NCBI GenBank assembly: GCA_013350335.1
Contig: CM023539.1
Location: forward strand, 68,387,631 to 68,451,630
Direction of reading: 5' to 3'
DNA from: Chimonanthus salicifolius
Lineage: Eukaryota > Streptophyta > Magnoliopsida > Laurales > Calycanthaceae
Length of the DNA: 64,000 nucleotides
Position numbers and translations under genes: made by a program. Each line of letters starts with the position of its first letter. The stretch's first letter is position 1. Positions 12,905 through 24,181 of the stretch are shown one piece after another. Under the pieces are notes generated by a model. It did no database searches. It saw only the letters and a list, made by a program, of their open reading frames with translations, and had not been told where the DNA came from.

Positions 12905-14062
12905 CTACATTACCGGATTAAGTCGTCTTTGTGGTTCTCTAAACGTTTTGGAGTTCTCCTCCAGGTGAATTTTGTGCATGACCACAGAGGGGCTGATCCC
13001 TTTAAGATCGGCAATGGACCATCCAATAGCTTCTCTATGTTCTCTCAGAATAGCAAGGAGTTTAGACTCCTGCTCTGAAGTTAAATCGGAAGCTATGATA
13101 ATAGGTAAAGTTTCTGATGGTCCAACGTAAGAATATTTTATAGTCTCAGGGAGTGGTTTGAGCTCTAATTTTGGTGACTTCTCAATAGAGGGGAGTGGTA
13201 CAGATTGACTCACAGGGAAAGGTTCAAATTTCCTTGCTCTAACATCAACATATGGAACTTCATTCAATAGAGCGTTCACCTCTTGCTTACCATTTTCATT
13301 GAAATCTGTGCCAAAGGTGGACAGTGACTTCTCAAATGGATCGTCGCAAATAAAGTGAAGAAAAGATTCTTCGACAGAACTCTGAATCAAATTAACCTCG
13401 TACAGATCATCTATACAGGAAGGTTGTTTACACAGGTTGAACACATTGAGTTCTGTCGTCAGATCTCCGAACGACAACCTAAGCATACCATCTTGGCAAT
13501 TGATAATAGCTTTAGCGGTGGCCAAGAATGGTCGTCCAAGAATAACCGGAATGTGCCCACTTTCGTTCTGAACAGGTTGTGTATCCAACACTACAAAATC
13601 GACCGGAAAGTAGAATTTGTCTATTTTCACCAGAACGTCTTCTATCACACCTCTCGGGATTTTCACAGAGCGATCAGCTAACTGAAGTGTGATAGTAGTG
13701 GGTTTCAACTCACCCAACCCTAACTGCTCATAAACAGAGTATGGCAACAGGCTGACGCTTGCTCCAAGATCTAACAAAGCCCTATCAATATCAAATGTAC
13801 CAATGGTGCAAGCGATGGTTGGGCACCCAGGATCCTTGTGTTTTATTGGAAACCCTTGTTGGATGAGTGAACTCGCATTTTCTGCTAAAAATGCCTTTTT
13901 GGGAACATTGGTTTTCCGTTTCACCGTACAGAGGTCTTTCAAAAATTTGGCATAGGAGGGTACCTGATTTATAGCTTCAAGTAGAGGTATATTGATACTG
14001 ACGTGTTTAAAGACCTCTAATATGTCACTATAGGGTACTCCTTTGTTAGGATTAGCTAACCT
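12905..14062 (-). pseudogene. Aspartic protease region of the Athila-like polyprotein
   Basis: Contains YAKFLKDLC, then ALLDLGASVSLLP (protease active site, DLGAS for the usual DTG/DSG) and the flap-like VILGRPFLATA segment. It ends in a linker to RT with AIGWSIADLKGI and FREPQRRLNP. The N-terminal spacer stays in the gag frame apart from one stop codon at the gag boundary. Confidence 0.88.
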
Positions 14063-15718
14063 CTAAGGGTACGGAGCTTTAGGCACAAAAGTATTTTTAG
14101 CAGGTTGTTCCGGAGTATTTTGGACAGAAAATGGACTAGGTGGGTCCTTTTGATGCTTTGGTTGACCAGCTGTCTGGTCTTCCTGTTGTTTAGGCAGTTC
14201 AACCTTGTTATCTACCTGTCTCCCAGACCTCAAGATAGTAATGGAGTTAGCGTCGTCTGAATTAGATAACGAAACCTCATTTTGTCCCTTGGGATTTGGG
14301 ATAGGCTGACTGGGAAACTTACCTTTTTCTCTATCTCCTATCGCGGTAGCTAACTGCCAAATCTGTGCTTCAAGCTTGTGCATAGCCTGTTGGGCGGACT
14401 GCATGAACTGCTGCAACGTATCCTCGAGAGAGGGCTTACGTTGTTGAAATGGACCGGACTGATAAGATGGATTTGGCTGGGGTGGATGATTTTGAGATGG
14501 ATGGTATGGTTGGTTGGGTGGTTGGTACTGGGGAGGTTGATATGGTTGGCCTTGATATTGAGGAAGTCCTTGACCTACCGGAGGTTGATTCTGACGCCAT
14601 GAAAAATTTGGATGATTCCACTAATTAGGATTGTATGTGGCAGAAAACGGGGTTCCCTGCTGTCTTCCAAAATTATTGAGTGCATTGGCCTGATCGGTTG
14701 AACACTCAGCATTTGATCCTATGGAAGGACAGATTTGGGCAGTGCGTCCTAGATTAGAATACAATGTGCAAACCTCAGCATGCATTCCTAATGATGGGTT
14801 CATCGCCTGAGACATAGTTAAAACATCAACATTTTTCGTTAGGTTTGCGATCGCAATCTTAACGTCAAAGTCATTGTTAACTTCGTACAAACCTCCTCTC
14901 TTCGATGTTTGTGCTGAATTCTCTCTTTTGGAGAAGTCCCATCGCTGAGAACTTTCTGCCAATGATTCTAAGAAATTCCATCCATTGTTTGCAGTTAGCT
15001 GTAAAAATTCCCCACCTTTCATAGACTCGACCATTGTGCGGTTTGATGTGGTTAAACTATCATAAAAGAATTGTACGAGTCTTCCTGTTTCATAGCCGTG
15101 GTGGGGGCATTTACTCAACGAATCTTTGAATCTTTCCCATGACTCACAGAATTGTGCACCCTCCTTTTGATTAAAGTCTGAAATTTCTTTCCTGAGGGCG
15201 TTAGTTTTTGATACAGGGAAAATTTTGTTCAAAAATTTGTTGGCCAACTGATCCCATGTTGTGATGGAATTTGCTAGTAGAGAATTTAGCCAGGATTTTG
15301 CTTTTTCTTTGAGAGAAAAAGGAAATAAACGAAGTCTAATTGATTCATCAGTGATGCCTTGAAGTTTGATGGTGGCGCAGATTTCTAAGAATTCTTTAAC
15401 ATGTAGGTAAGGGTCCTCACGATCAAGTCCATGGAATGCGGGTACAAGATGTAACAGGGCTGGTTTCAGTTCAAACGCCACATTAGTTGCTGGAACAACT
15501 ATGCCAGATGGTGTGTTGGGCGTGACTGGTGAGAAGTAGTCTTGGAGGGTTTTCTCTTCGACTCTTTCTTCGGCCATGTTAGGTGATGGTAGTGGTGAAG
15601 GTGGACTGTCTATGTCTATGGCTGAGCTGGACTGGGCTCCGGACGCAACGATCGGTAAATCGACGGAAAACATAACTTGAACCAAGCGATTGTTAGAGTC
15701 ACGAACCCAATAATTCAT
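14063..15718 (-). pseudogene. gag of the Athila-like element
   Basis: Starts MNYWVRDSNNR. It contains a retrotransposon gag domain (FHGLDREDPYLHVKEFLEI, LKEKAKSWLNSL, TTWDQLANKFLNKIFP, ETGRLVQFFYDSL), then a Pro/Gln/Tyr-rich linker and a tail with SITILRSGRQ. Two in-frame stops interrupt it: near 14622 (NPN then TAG, where a Trp is expected) and at 14063 (YP then TAG, where a Gln is expected). I see no CCHC zinc knuckle. Confidence 0.9.
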
Positions 15719-16790
15719 ACACAGACACGATCATTCACGCTCAATCAAATTCACACAAAATATGACCTAAACCTATACTGACACAGGGATCCTAATGGAC
15801 ATGAACAACCCTAAACAATGGTTCTAGATTGATTTTAATTGGGTAATGCATGAACCAATTTTTACTAATCTTTTTTTTTTTTGAATTTTTCTATTTTGTG
15901 AATGCAAGCCTAAATTACCAATGCAAGATTCAAGCAAATATGAAAACAATAAGCAAACAATTTAATTGAACGCATGAACTAGCAACCTAAATGCATGAGC
16001 AAATTAAATATGCAAATTTTTTTTTTTTAAAATAAATCCAAGACAACCTAATAAAAACTATATGAATGCATGAAAATTAAAAATTAAAGAAAAAAATTGA
16101 ATGCGCGTACCTTGGCTTTTTGTTTTTAATTATTAGCAAGCGCAATTTTTATTTTGTTTAGCAATTTTTTCCGCAAGAATTTTCAAAGCACCTGCATATA
16201 ACAAAACTCAAAACCATGGTGAAGCATTTAATCAAATAAAATATGCATGAATCCTAAACTAAACGCAGATTTCCTAATGTTATAACTAGTGGAAGAAATT
16301 AAATAATTGTAACGTAATTAAGAATTCTAAACTAAATTAAGACCATAAAAATTTCTAAATTAATATCCACCAAATTAATCCAAATCAGATTTTCAAATAA
16401 GTTCAAAGTTGATCCAAATTTTTTTCTTTCTTTCTTTTTGAAACTTTTTAGCTGGAATTTTCCAAATTTAGATCTACTTTCTAAAAATAGAACATGACTA
16501 AATTGGATTAAAATTCTAAGATTAGAAAACGCTAAAAATAGAAACTAGATATTTTTGGAAGTATCTAAAAATAGAAATCTCCAAAAATAAAAATTTTCTA
16601 AATTTAACAGTGATTCCAAATTTAGATAATCTCCTGATTATTTGTAGAACTTCTAAATAAGGTAACCTTCTAAAATTAGAATTTCTAAAAAAATAGAAAC
16701 TGCTAATTTTAAAGAGTTGCCAAAAATAGATATTTCTAAAATACGCATTATTTCCAAAAATAAATAATTCAATGTCGATCTGTTTTAAGT

Positions 16791-16808
16791 TCCCCGGCAA
16801 CGGCGCCA
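16791..16808 (-). promoter_or_regulatory. Primer binding site, tRNA-Asp type
   Basis: The minus strand reads TGGCGCCGTTGCCGGGGA six bases inside the 5' LTR. This is complementary to the 3' end typical of plant tRNA-Asp, the usual primer for Athila-group elements. Confidence 0.88.
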
Positions 16809-16814
16809 AAAACT

Positions 16815-17901
16815 TGTTGTGCAAATTTTAAATTTATAACTCGCAAGCGCATGAACCATTTAGATAGTATTGCGATTAAGTGCGAGGTCGAACCCATCGA
16901 AACTTAGGAAAATATATCCATGAAAATTATACCATTGAATTATATATTTTAAGAACTTTGAGAAATATGGAGATAAATCATGAACGTGGAATTGTTAATC
17001 TAATCTATGAATTTTAATCTTAATTTAGAAACATTCTAGATTTAAACATAGAATCTAACAATTTAACTAATTTTAATTAAGATGGTGGAATTAATATAAA
17101 AATATAAACAATCTTAATCTAATTTAGAAAACAAAATTAAGATGCAATTAAATTATTTCCAACCTACTTCATCAATTTCAAAGATTTGAGTTTTTATAAC
17201 AAAAATAAAAATTAAAGACATCTAAATTACATCTGTACATATTTACAGTGGAACTGGCTCAAAAAATCAAGGAAGCATTATTTTTCATATTTTAAAAATA
17301 AAACAAAGGCCTAGAATACGGAGCTCACGTAAATTACCAATCATGCATTCAAATTTTTCATCGATAAATATTCCAACAATTAAATCCATAGATTTCATTA
17401 AATTAAAAATCTCAAATTAAACCTTAGAATGAATAGAATTTAAAATTTATCTTCAAATCTAAAATATTTCATCGCACTCTTAAAATAAGAGCCTTAGATC
17501 GAAGAAGGAAGTCTATTCAATCTAAATTTTCATCACATTTAATTTGAAATAATTAAAATAAATCCACACATAAACTTAATTAAAGAATAAAATACAAGAA
17601 AAATAGCTAGGAAAATTAAACAAAATACCAACCTAAAAACCCTGTAGAACCTAATTTTCCAAAGCCTTTTCTTATCCTTCCTTCACTTTTTCCTTCTCTC
17701 TTTCCTCTCCTCTCCTTTTCTTCAATGCCCAAGTTCAGTTTTCTCAATGGGCCCAGGCTTTATATTTAAGCATTTTTTCTGTCATCCTCACTTTTAAACC
17801 TGCAAAATACAAAATTATACTAATTAGATAAAATTAAATAAAATGAGATACTAACAATAATAAATTTAGGGGTAAAATATGTATTTATTTTGCACTCATC
17901 A
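16815..17901 (-). repeat. 5' LTR of the Athila-like element (1,087 bp, internally deleted)
   Basis: Pairs with 6423-8189 but lacks two blocks: about 131 bp between two copies of AAAGAATAAAA (7191 and 7322 in the partner), and about 549 bp between CAATAGG-like and AATGGGC sequences (about 7488-8036 in the partner). The second loss removes the TATA-like box, so the 5' LTR probably has no core promoter. Confidence 0.9.
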
Positions 17902-18430
17902 CTGTGCTGGCCCACCCATTTAGAAATGTTCCCAATGTGGTCCCATCAGCAACTGCATACGCAATGCCAATGCCCACAGCCATTCCCCCGCAATCGAAGA
18001 TGTTGACTTGGACGGATAGGAGTACATCCCTGCCGGATTTTGATTTGGTGAAAGTGGTGGGGACCATCTGAGTCAACACTTCAACATAGGGTTGTCGAAG
18101 GAAATCCATGAGCTGATCGTTGACTCGAGCTTCTGAAAATTCTACACCTTCATCAATCCAGTCAACAGAACACTTGTCTTTGATCCTTCCGGCTAATGGG
18201 TAAAACTGGGTTAAGGTTTTGGCTAGAGAAGTCTTCAACTTCTGCAATTTTTCCATGGTTTTAATGCTACCATGGCCGTCGCCACCCGAGTAGAAGAGAA
18301 CTAGTGGAACATAAATGGGACTGGCAACAAACATCTGATCATTAAAGGAGAGATGGAAGGTACGGAGGGGAGATGGTGTTGGATGAGATGGTTGAATAGT
18401 TTCTCTAGAAATGACTTGAACCTTCAGCAT
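17902..18430 (-). pseudogene. BAHD acyltransferase pseudogene, 5' part (unit 1)
   Basis: Encodes residues 1 to about 176 of the unit 1 copy, starting at the same ATG position as the intact gene. It is cut at 17902-17906 by the Athila-like element, and CTGTG is repeated at 6418-6422. Compared with the intact gene, the active-site His of HXXXD is Tyr (AYAVAD; codon TAT for CAT). This His is the general base of BAHD enzymes, so this allele would be dead even without the insertion. A TATA-like box (TATATAAA, minus strand) lies at 18493-18500, matching the promoter of the intact copy. Confidence 0.93.
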
Positions 18431-19366
18431 TTTTGCTTGCAGATAGATGCAAATGCCAACAATGATTTAGCACCATGGGCATCTCACCTTCATTTATATA
18501 GAACTTTAATGACCTAGGAGGCTTGATCACTTTGCTGCAAATCAAATAAAATAAGTAGAATTCCCTTATATCAAGTATAAAGTATTTAACCTTAGTTAAC
18601 TATATTTAGTAGTTCAAATTCGTGCTTTGCCTTAGTCTCGTGAAACATGGGAATCATTTAAATATTTGGGGTCTCTCCCATAGTCTTCAAGTGTCTTAAT
18701 CTAAAAACTCACTAAAAAGGAGAGAGCTAAAACTTCACTTTCTCATGGTCGACCAAGCAATGTATTTACAGTGTTTGAGGAGAATAAAAAATCCTATACT
18801 TGTGAGGGTTGCCCACCTCCTTTCCATTCCAATCATTATTTGAAATGAAAATAAGAAGAAAATCTTAAAATAAGCATTTTTAAAAGAGATTATTTTGCTA
18901 TTTTGGTTCAAAAGAGATAATAAATAAGATGCGGCGAGGTTATCCTTTCTTCTAAATTCGTCACCATCCTTTGCACCAAACAAATGGGTCTCCAAAGGGA
19001 GTAAAGTCAAGTCCAAACCACTCTAATTGGGCCATAACTCATATTTATATAATATTGGCCTTCTAATTCGCCATTCTCTGTCCTTTAAAAATCATCACAT
19101 CACTTCTTTATAGAACTCAATGTCCACTCCCAAGAGAGAGAGTTACGTGGATTACTTGTAACATGTGAGATTAAAAAAATAAAGAAAAGCATAAAAAAAA
19201 AAAAAAAAGAAGTAGAAAACGTGTGAGATTAAAAGAAAAAGAAAGAGAAAGAATGAAAATGGGGAAAACAATTAAATATTATGTTGGCCAATCTCGTGCA
19301 CTTAGAGAAAAAGGTGAATAAGAAGAAAGGAAAAAAAAAACAAGTGAAAGAGAGACAAAACTAACA

Positions 19367-19526
19367 CTCCCTCTTTCCTACAATACTTGTCCTATTTCAT
19401 AGTTTTTTATTTCTTAAGAATAAAGTAAATATAGCTTCGATTTAATGGAAAAAATAAAGGAATACGACAAGTAATTTTGGACAATTTCAAAATTCATATA
19501 GGACAAGTATCTTGAGACAGAAGAAG
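19367..19526. mobile_element. Mariner/Stowaway-like MITE remnant, unit 1
   Basis: The ends are inverted: CTCCCTCTTTCCTACAATAC then TTGTCC at the left, and GGACAAGTATCTTGAGACAG at the right. The CTCCCTC...ACTTGTCC end is typical of plant mariner-type MITEs. The TA target duplication is no longer visible. Confidence 0.6.
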
Positions 19527-19757
19527 AGAAATTAGAGAAAGCAAGAGAACAACTTAAGGATAGAAGAAAACAAAAGAGAAAGGGGCTCTTGTGAGAGTTT
19601 AAGACAAAATATAGAATAGATAAAAAGAGAAAATAAATAAATATATATAAAAGCGAGCGAGAGAGAGAAATTTTATCTTAGAATGAAAGAGAGTTGTATA
19701 AAATTGCGTTGATATGTAACTTTGATCTCTTCAAAAAATAATAGAAATTGAAAGAAT

Positions 19758-19899
19758 TGTTGGAGTGTGAATGAGAGTTCCACATCGATTGTAAGAAGGA
19801 AAAACTGAAGACGTATAAGAGACTGGATCACTCCACCTATCAGGCTAGTCTTTTGAGCTAGAAGTCTGGTCCTAACAGAGTAATGGTATCAGAGCTAGG
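19758..19899 (+). mobile_element. Short LTR plus primer site (TRIM-like), unit 1
   Basis: A 120-bp segment starts TGTTGGAGTGTGAATG and ends CCTAACA (19758-19877). Six bases later comes TGGTATCAGAGCTAGG (19884-19899), the canonical primer site complementary to initiator Met tRNA. LTRs this short are typical of terminal-repeat retrotransposons in miniature. No second LTR was found nearby, so it is probably a 5' remnant. Confidence 0.65.
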
Positions 19900-20887
19900 T
19901 ACCCAAGCCATCGCATATGAGCTCAGGAATCTCCTAGCCGAATGAGATAGTTCGCGACGTTCTATCCCATGCTTGCCAATCTTGTACTTATTTGGAGATA
20001 TAAAAAGTTAAGAACTGGAATTTGTCTTTAACGCTTTATGTTGGCACCTACACCTCGTTCTGTTTTAGTGCTTGCTCGATGTAGCATGTGCTACACGGTG
20101 TTATCACTTCCATTTTCTAGATCTTGCAATATTTAGAGATAAGAATTGCAAAATTCATCCACTATGTTCCATGTACCATCTTTGGAAGCATGATTCACTC
20201 TATCTAGTGGAAATTGAGCATGGATCCATGTACCATGGACCTAGACCAATTTGTTTTAACACTTTTCATTTGACGTCATTTAAATCTGTGAATTTTTTAC
20301 TTATTTAATTTTTATAATAATTCAAACAAACAATGAAAATATGTTAGCATCAATGGTGGAGACAAGGATGAAACTAGAGGCAAGATCTTCTTGCACTTTC
20401 AAGGCTTTAACCTTCAACCAAAAGACATGACTTGCTTTCTAGTGAAACGAAAAGGAAGACCATTACGGGTGAAACTTGGGTCGGAATTTAACTTGACCCA
20501 TATAACTCAACCTAAAAAATCAGTGGGTTTGAGTTATGTATTTGTATATTTCGGGTTACATTGGGAAAGAAACCTTTATGAAATTTGGGTCAGGCTGGGA
20601 AAAAAACCCGTATGAAATTCGGGTAGGATTGGATTGAGAAATTTAAAATCAATCTGACACGAAACAAGTACACCAAGTTATAAAACATTAGTGATTAGGG
20701 CTGAAACTCAGGTCGGATAGGTTGAGGCCAGCACTTGGGTTAAGTCAGGTCATGTCGAGTAATTCGGATACGCAATTTGAGTTGGATCGAATTGAGTTTA
20801 ATAAATTTTGACACAGATTAGATTGAGTTTATTAAAACTCGACCCGACCCATTTGAGTTTCCGCTTAGAACACCAAGAAGCTTTCTT

Positions 20888-21205
20888 CTAGAAAACTCCA
20901 TCCTCCGTCCACATGTTTTCAAATTGGAAAGGGGATAGCCTTCTCTTTATACCTCCAAAGTCTAGGAGAATGGGGATATGGTCCAAGATGGGCTTAAGAA
21001 GTGCTTCATGGAAGAAGTTGAAAAAATGCTCCCAATTGGCCAAGACGAGGAACCTATCCAATTTCGAAAGAGAAAGGCATTCTTGGTTCTTTGTCCAAGT
21101 GAAGCATCGAGGATTGAGCTTACTGAAATCCAACATTATTAGGGAAAAAGTCTCAGAAGAGGTCTTTTCCATTTGAAAATCTGATTTAAATTTTAAAAAA
21201 TACAA
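20888..21205 (-). pseudogene. LINE (L1-type) endonuclease fragment, unit 2 copy
   Basis: About 105 codons stay open. The segment FTWTKNQ, then KLDRFLV, then ILDHIPILLDFGG and FRFENMW-like FQFENMW follows the order seen at the end of the APE-like endonuclease domain of plant L1 LINEs (FTWSN, RIDRFLVS, SDHFPILL, FRFENMW). The catalytic SDH is replaced by LDH. No reverse transcriptase lies beside it, so this is a dead fragment carried in the unit. Confidence 0.65.
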
Positions 21206-22046
21206 ATATATACAAGTGATTTAACTTTTAAAAAAAGGTCTTCAAATGGGAAAAAGCTCTTAAAAGATTTTTCCCTCTAACAGGCATTCACGTGACATTG
21301 TGATAGTAAAGTGGAGACTGAAGAGAGAGGGACATCAAAATAGATCTTAAAATATATGTCCCTTTTAAGATTCTTTAAAAGTCTTATAGAAGTTCCTGAA
21401 ACACGACATTTAAAAGTCCCATAGAAGTTCTTGAAACACGACGTCCATATTCAAACCCAATGTTCATAATTTCCATCATCCCTTTCATGGACCAGTACAT
21501 GCTGCGGATGAATTTTGTTCCATTGCGTTCTTCAATATTTTAGGGTATATTAGTATTTTCATTGAATACGACAATTTCAATAAAAAATAGCTTTTGTACA
21601 AAAATTGACATAGTTTTTAAAAATTAAATAGTTGTTTAACTCATTTCTTACTTTCTCATATTCACTGAAAGGTGAGATTTTCAATGAAAATTTGTATTGA
21701 TAATATATGGAAAAGTAGAATTTTTTATAAATGGTTATTTTTAAAAAATCAAAATTTTCATAGTGAAAGGTAAAAAAGTTAATTTTTCTCTTCACTTTCT
21801 AATTCGTAAAAAAACAAACATATCCAAAAAGGTTAATGACTACGTCGCACTCTCATGTTTTAGGAAGGTAGGGTTGAAACTGACACATTACGCAACCGAC
21901 TCCACCTGAATTTCTGACATGACTCAACACAAGTATTATTTTATAACTTGGTGCACTCAGGCCGCGTTGGATTAGATTGATTTTGAATTTCTCAACCCAA
22001 CTCGATCCGAATTTCATGCGGGTTTCTGTTGTTCCAACTCGACCTA

Positions 22047-22215
22047 GACACACATGGGTGTAGTTCAACTGGTAATTTCCTGGGACGTGCTAGGTTCGAG
22101 CTCCCATAATCTCACCTGTTGTGTCCCAAGGGCAGTGGGAATCACCCGTGAGGGGTTTTCTCTAGGTTTCCCGCGATTTTCCACACGTAAATTCAAAAAG
22201 AAAAAGAAAAAAAGA
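22047..22215 (+). mobile_element. tRNA-derived SINE, unit 2 copy
   Basis: Unit 2 counterpart of the SINE at 2903-3071, with the same A and B boxes and A-rich tail. Confidence 0.7.
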
Positions 22216-24181
22216 GCCGACACCATTTAGGATTTATGAGTTTATGAATTTAAAAATAATTTAAAGTCACTAAATATAATTTTAGATTCGAAGAAGACCA
22301 AAATCATTAAAAAAATATAAATATTTATTGTTATGGACTTTAATATTTGTATAAAGGTAGTATAAGAATTGGTTTTATTAAGAAAATTATTGTATGTAGA
22401 GTGGTTATTCAAGTTTTAGATTGCCCTTTTGCAGAATCATTTGTTAGCATATGAGTCATCTAAAATCCAAACTCTATGTATTTAAAAATAAAAAATAAAA
22501 ATGACTGCAATTTATAAAAATCTTATTTTTCAAAAAAAATGCAAATTATAAACAATTATAGATTTGAATATCATATTGAAGCACTATTTGATCTAATCAT
22601 GATCTTTCTAACAAAATACAAAAATATTTAAGATTTAAATAAAAAAGAGAAGATGAAGAAAAAGAAAAGGGTAGATGAAGTATAAAGATGCATGAAAAAA
22701 TAAGTAGAAGGATAGAAGTGAAAGAAAAATGTAAAGCAAAATAAGAAAAATAAAAGAAAAGAGCTCTAGCAAAGTAAGAACCTTTAGTTGAAGAAACTTA
22801 CTAATTCCATTAATTGATTTTTTTTCTTAATTTTTATTTGTTTTATTAAAAAAAAGTCAATCATATTAATTGAAAATAGATCTAATAGGCTACGATTGGA
22901 CCAAATTTCAACCTTTAACTCATTTCTCAACTACTTAGTCTTAATGGCCGAAATCACTAAACGTCCTTCAATTTTTATGGATGGTTGATGATTTCGACCT
23001 TTAAGCTCAAGTGATTGAGAATTGAGTTTGATGTTAAAATTTAATTTACAGGTATCTTATTAAGTCTACTTTCAATTCATATAGTAGGCGTTTTGTTTTA
23101 AAGTAGAAGATGAAAAAGGGGGTTGATGACTCACTTGAGGGGGGGATGAGGTTGTATTAAAAAAAATAAGGAGGGATTGTATAAATTTATTTATGAATAA
23201 AGGGAGGAAGGAGAGACAGATACCACCATAGGTGGGACGATTGCAAGAGACGAAAGAGAGGGTTGAGACTTGAGACTACAAAGCAAACAATTACAAGAGA
23301 GGAGAAGGAAAATTTAGATTATGTTAGGATATGGGTATCCATCACAAAATACTAATCTATTAGGTTGAGGGATTAAGTCTTTATAAATTCTATGAAACCA
23401 TTTGTCAAGATTGAGTATCCAGCCCAGAAGGCTAATTTATTAGGTAGAGTGACCCAAGTTCTTATAAATCCTTAGATCTTTTTCTGTACTTTCAATATGA
23501 GACTCGTTTCTAGCCTGTCCCAACAGATTATATATAATAGGGCAAAAAATCCTATATCAATAAAAGATACAACTAAATCTATTTTTATTAGGTTTAGAAA
23601 ATCCTCTAACTCAACTACTCAAGAAACTGAATTTCCTAGGGTTCGAAAGACAATTATGATTAGAGTTGGAAAACCCTATTATACACAAATTCCTTAATAT
23701 TTTCCCCATCAGAGGTAATCTATTTTTGCCTCAGTATTGAAAGAGTCAGGTTTACCTTTTCAACTCCCATGAAAGCCAAATGCATAAAAAATATGATGCT
23801 ACAGTATGTTATTATTAATACAATGGAGAAACTCCATATAGAAGGCTACAAATTTTTCTCATTTCAAATTTTTTTTTTTTTGAAATTGTTCATATATTAA
23901 TAGAAAAAGGGGCACAAGATATGTAGATACAGAAAGAAAAAAGTAGACAAAAACTACAAACAGAAAACTCTTAAGAAAAAAAAACACCCGCAGAAATTCA
24001 ACACGCAAAATATCTGACATAGAGATATTCTTGAATTTCCTGAATTGGTGAAGAGATACAATCCAGAATGCACATAATTAAGTACTGCATATTGCTATTG
24101 CATAAATACTCCTATATAGAGGGAGATGAGTTACTCAAATGACAACAACAGACAACTAAAAGAGTGACCACAATCAATAAG

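Larger units (their letters stand above)
6423..17901 (-). mobile_element. Athila-like Ty3/gypsy LTR retrotransposon, 11,479 bp, inserted in the BAHD gene
   Basis: Both ends are TG...CA and the element is flanked by a 5-bp target duplication CTGTG (6418-6422 and 17902-17906). On the minus strand the order is 5' LTR, primer site, gag, protease, RT/RNase H, integrase, polypurine tract, 3' LTR, which is the Ty3/gypsy order. The tRNA-Asp primer site, the SYAKFLKDL-type spacer and DLGAS protease point to the Athila/Tat side of the gypsy family. Several stop codons and frameshifts make it non-autonomous. No env-like frame was recognised between integrase and 3' LTR (8205-10270). Confidence 0.93.
1340..20464. 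repeat. Segmental tandem array, unit 1 (about 7.0 kb, enlarged by a retrotransposon)
   Basis: From 1340 this sequence matches 20465 onward almost base for base (offset 19,125, rising to 19,144 after a 19-bp deletion near 2000 and 19,145 at the BAHD gene). Beyond the retrotransposon (17902 onward) the offset to unit 2 is 7,035. The difference is explained exactly by the 11,479-bp element plus its 5-bp target duplication and a 626-bp internal duplication in the BAHD gene. The unit holds, in order, a LINE endonuclease relic, a SINE, the broken BAHD gene, a MITE and a short LTR. Confidence 0.9.

Noticed and set aside
16522..16824. 100-codon frame rich in Phe, Ile and Arg before the 5' LTR
   Set aside because: It lies in the leader of the Athila-like element, runs over the primer site, and comes from repeated CTAAAAATAGAAA words.
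18735..19016. 93-codon minus-strand frame present in units 1 and 2
   Set aside because: Conserved only because the units are near-identical duplicates; composition is Phe/Leu/Lys-rich, with no domain and no promoter pattern.
23497..23697. 66-codon plus-strand frame, identical in units 1 and 2
   Set aside because: Short, no recognisable motif, and explained by the recent duplication.
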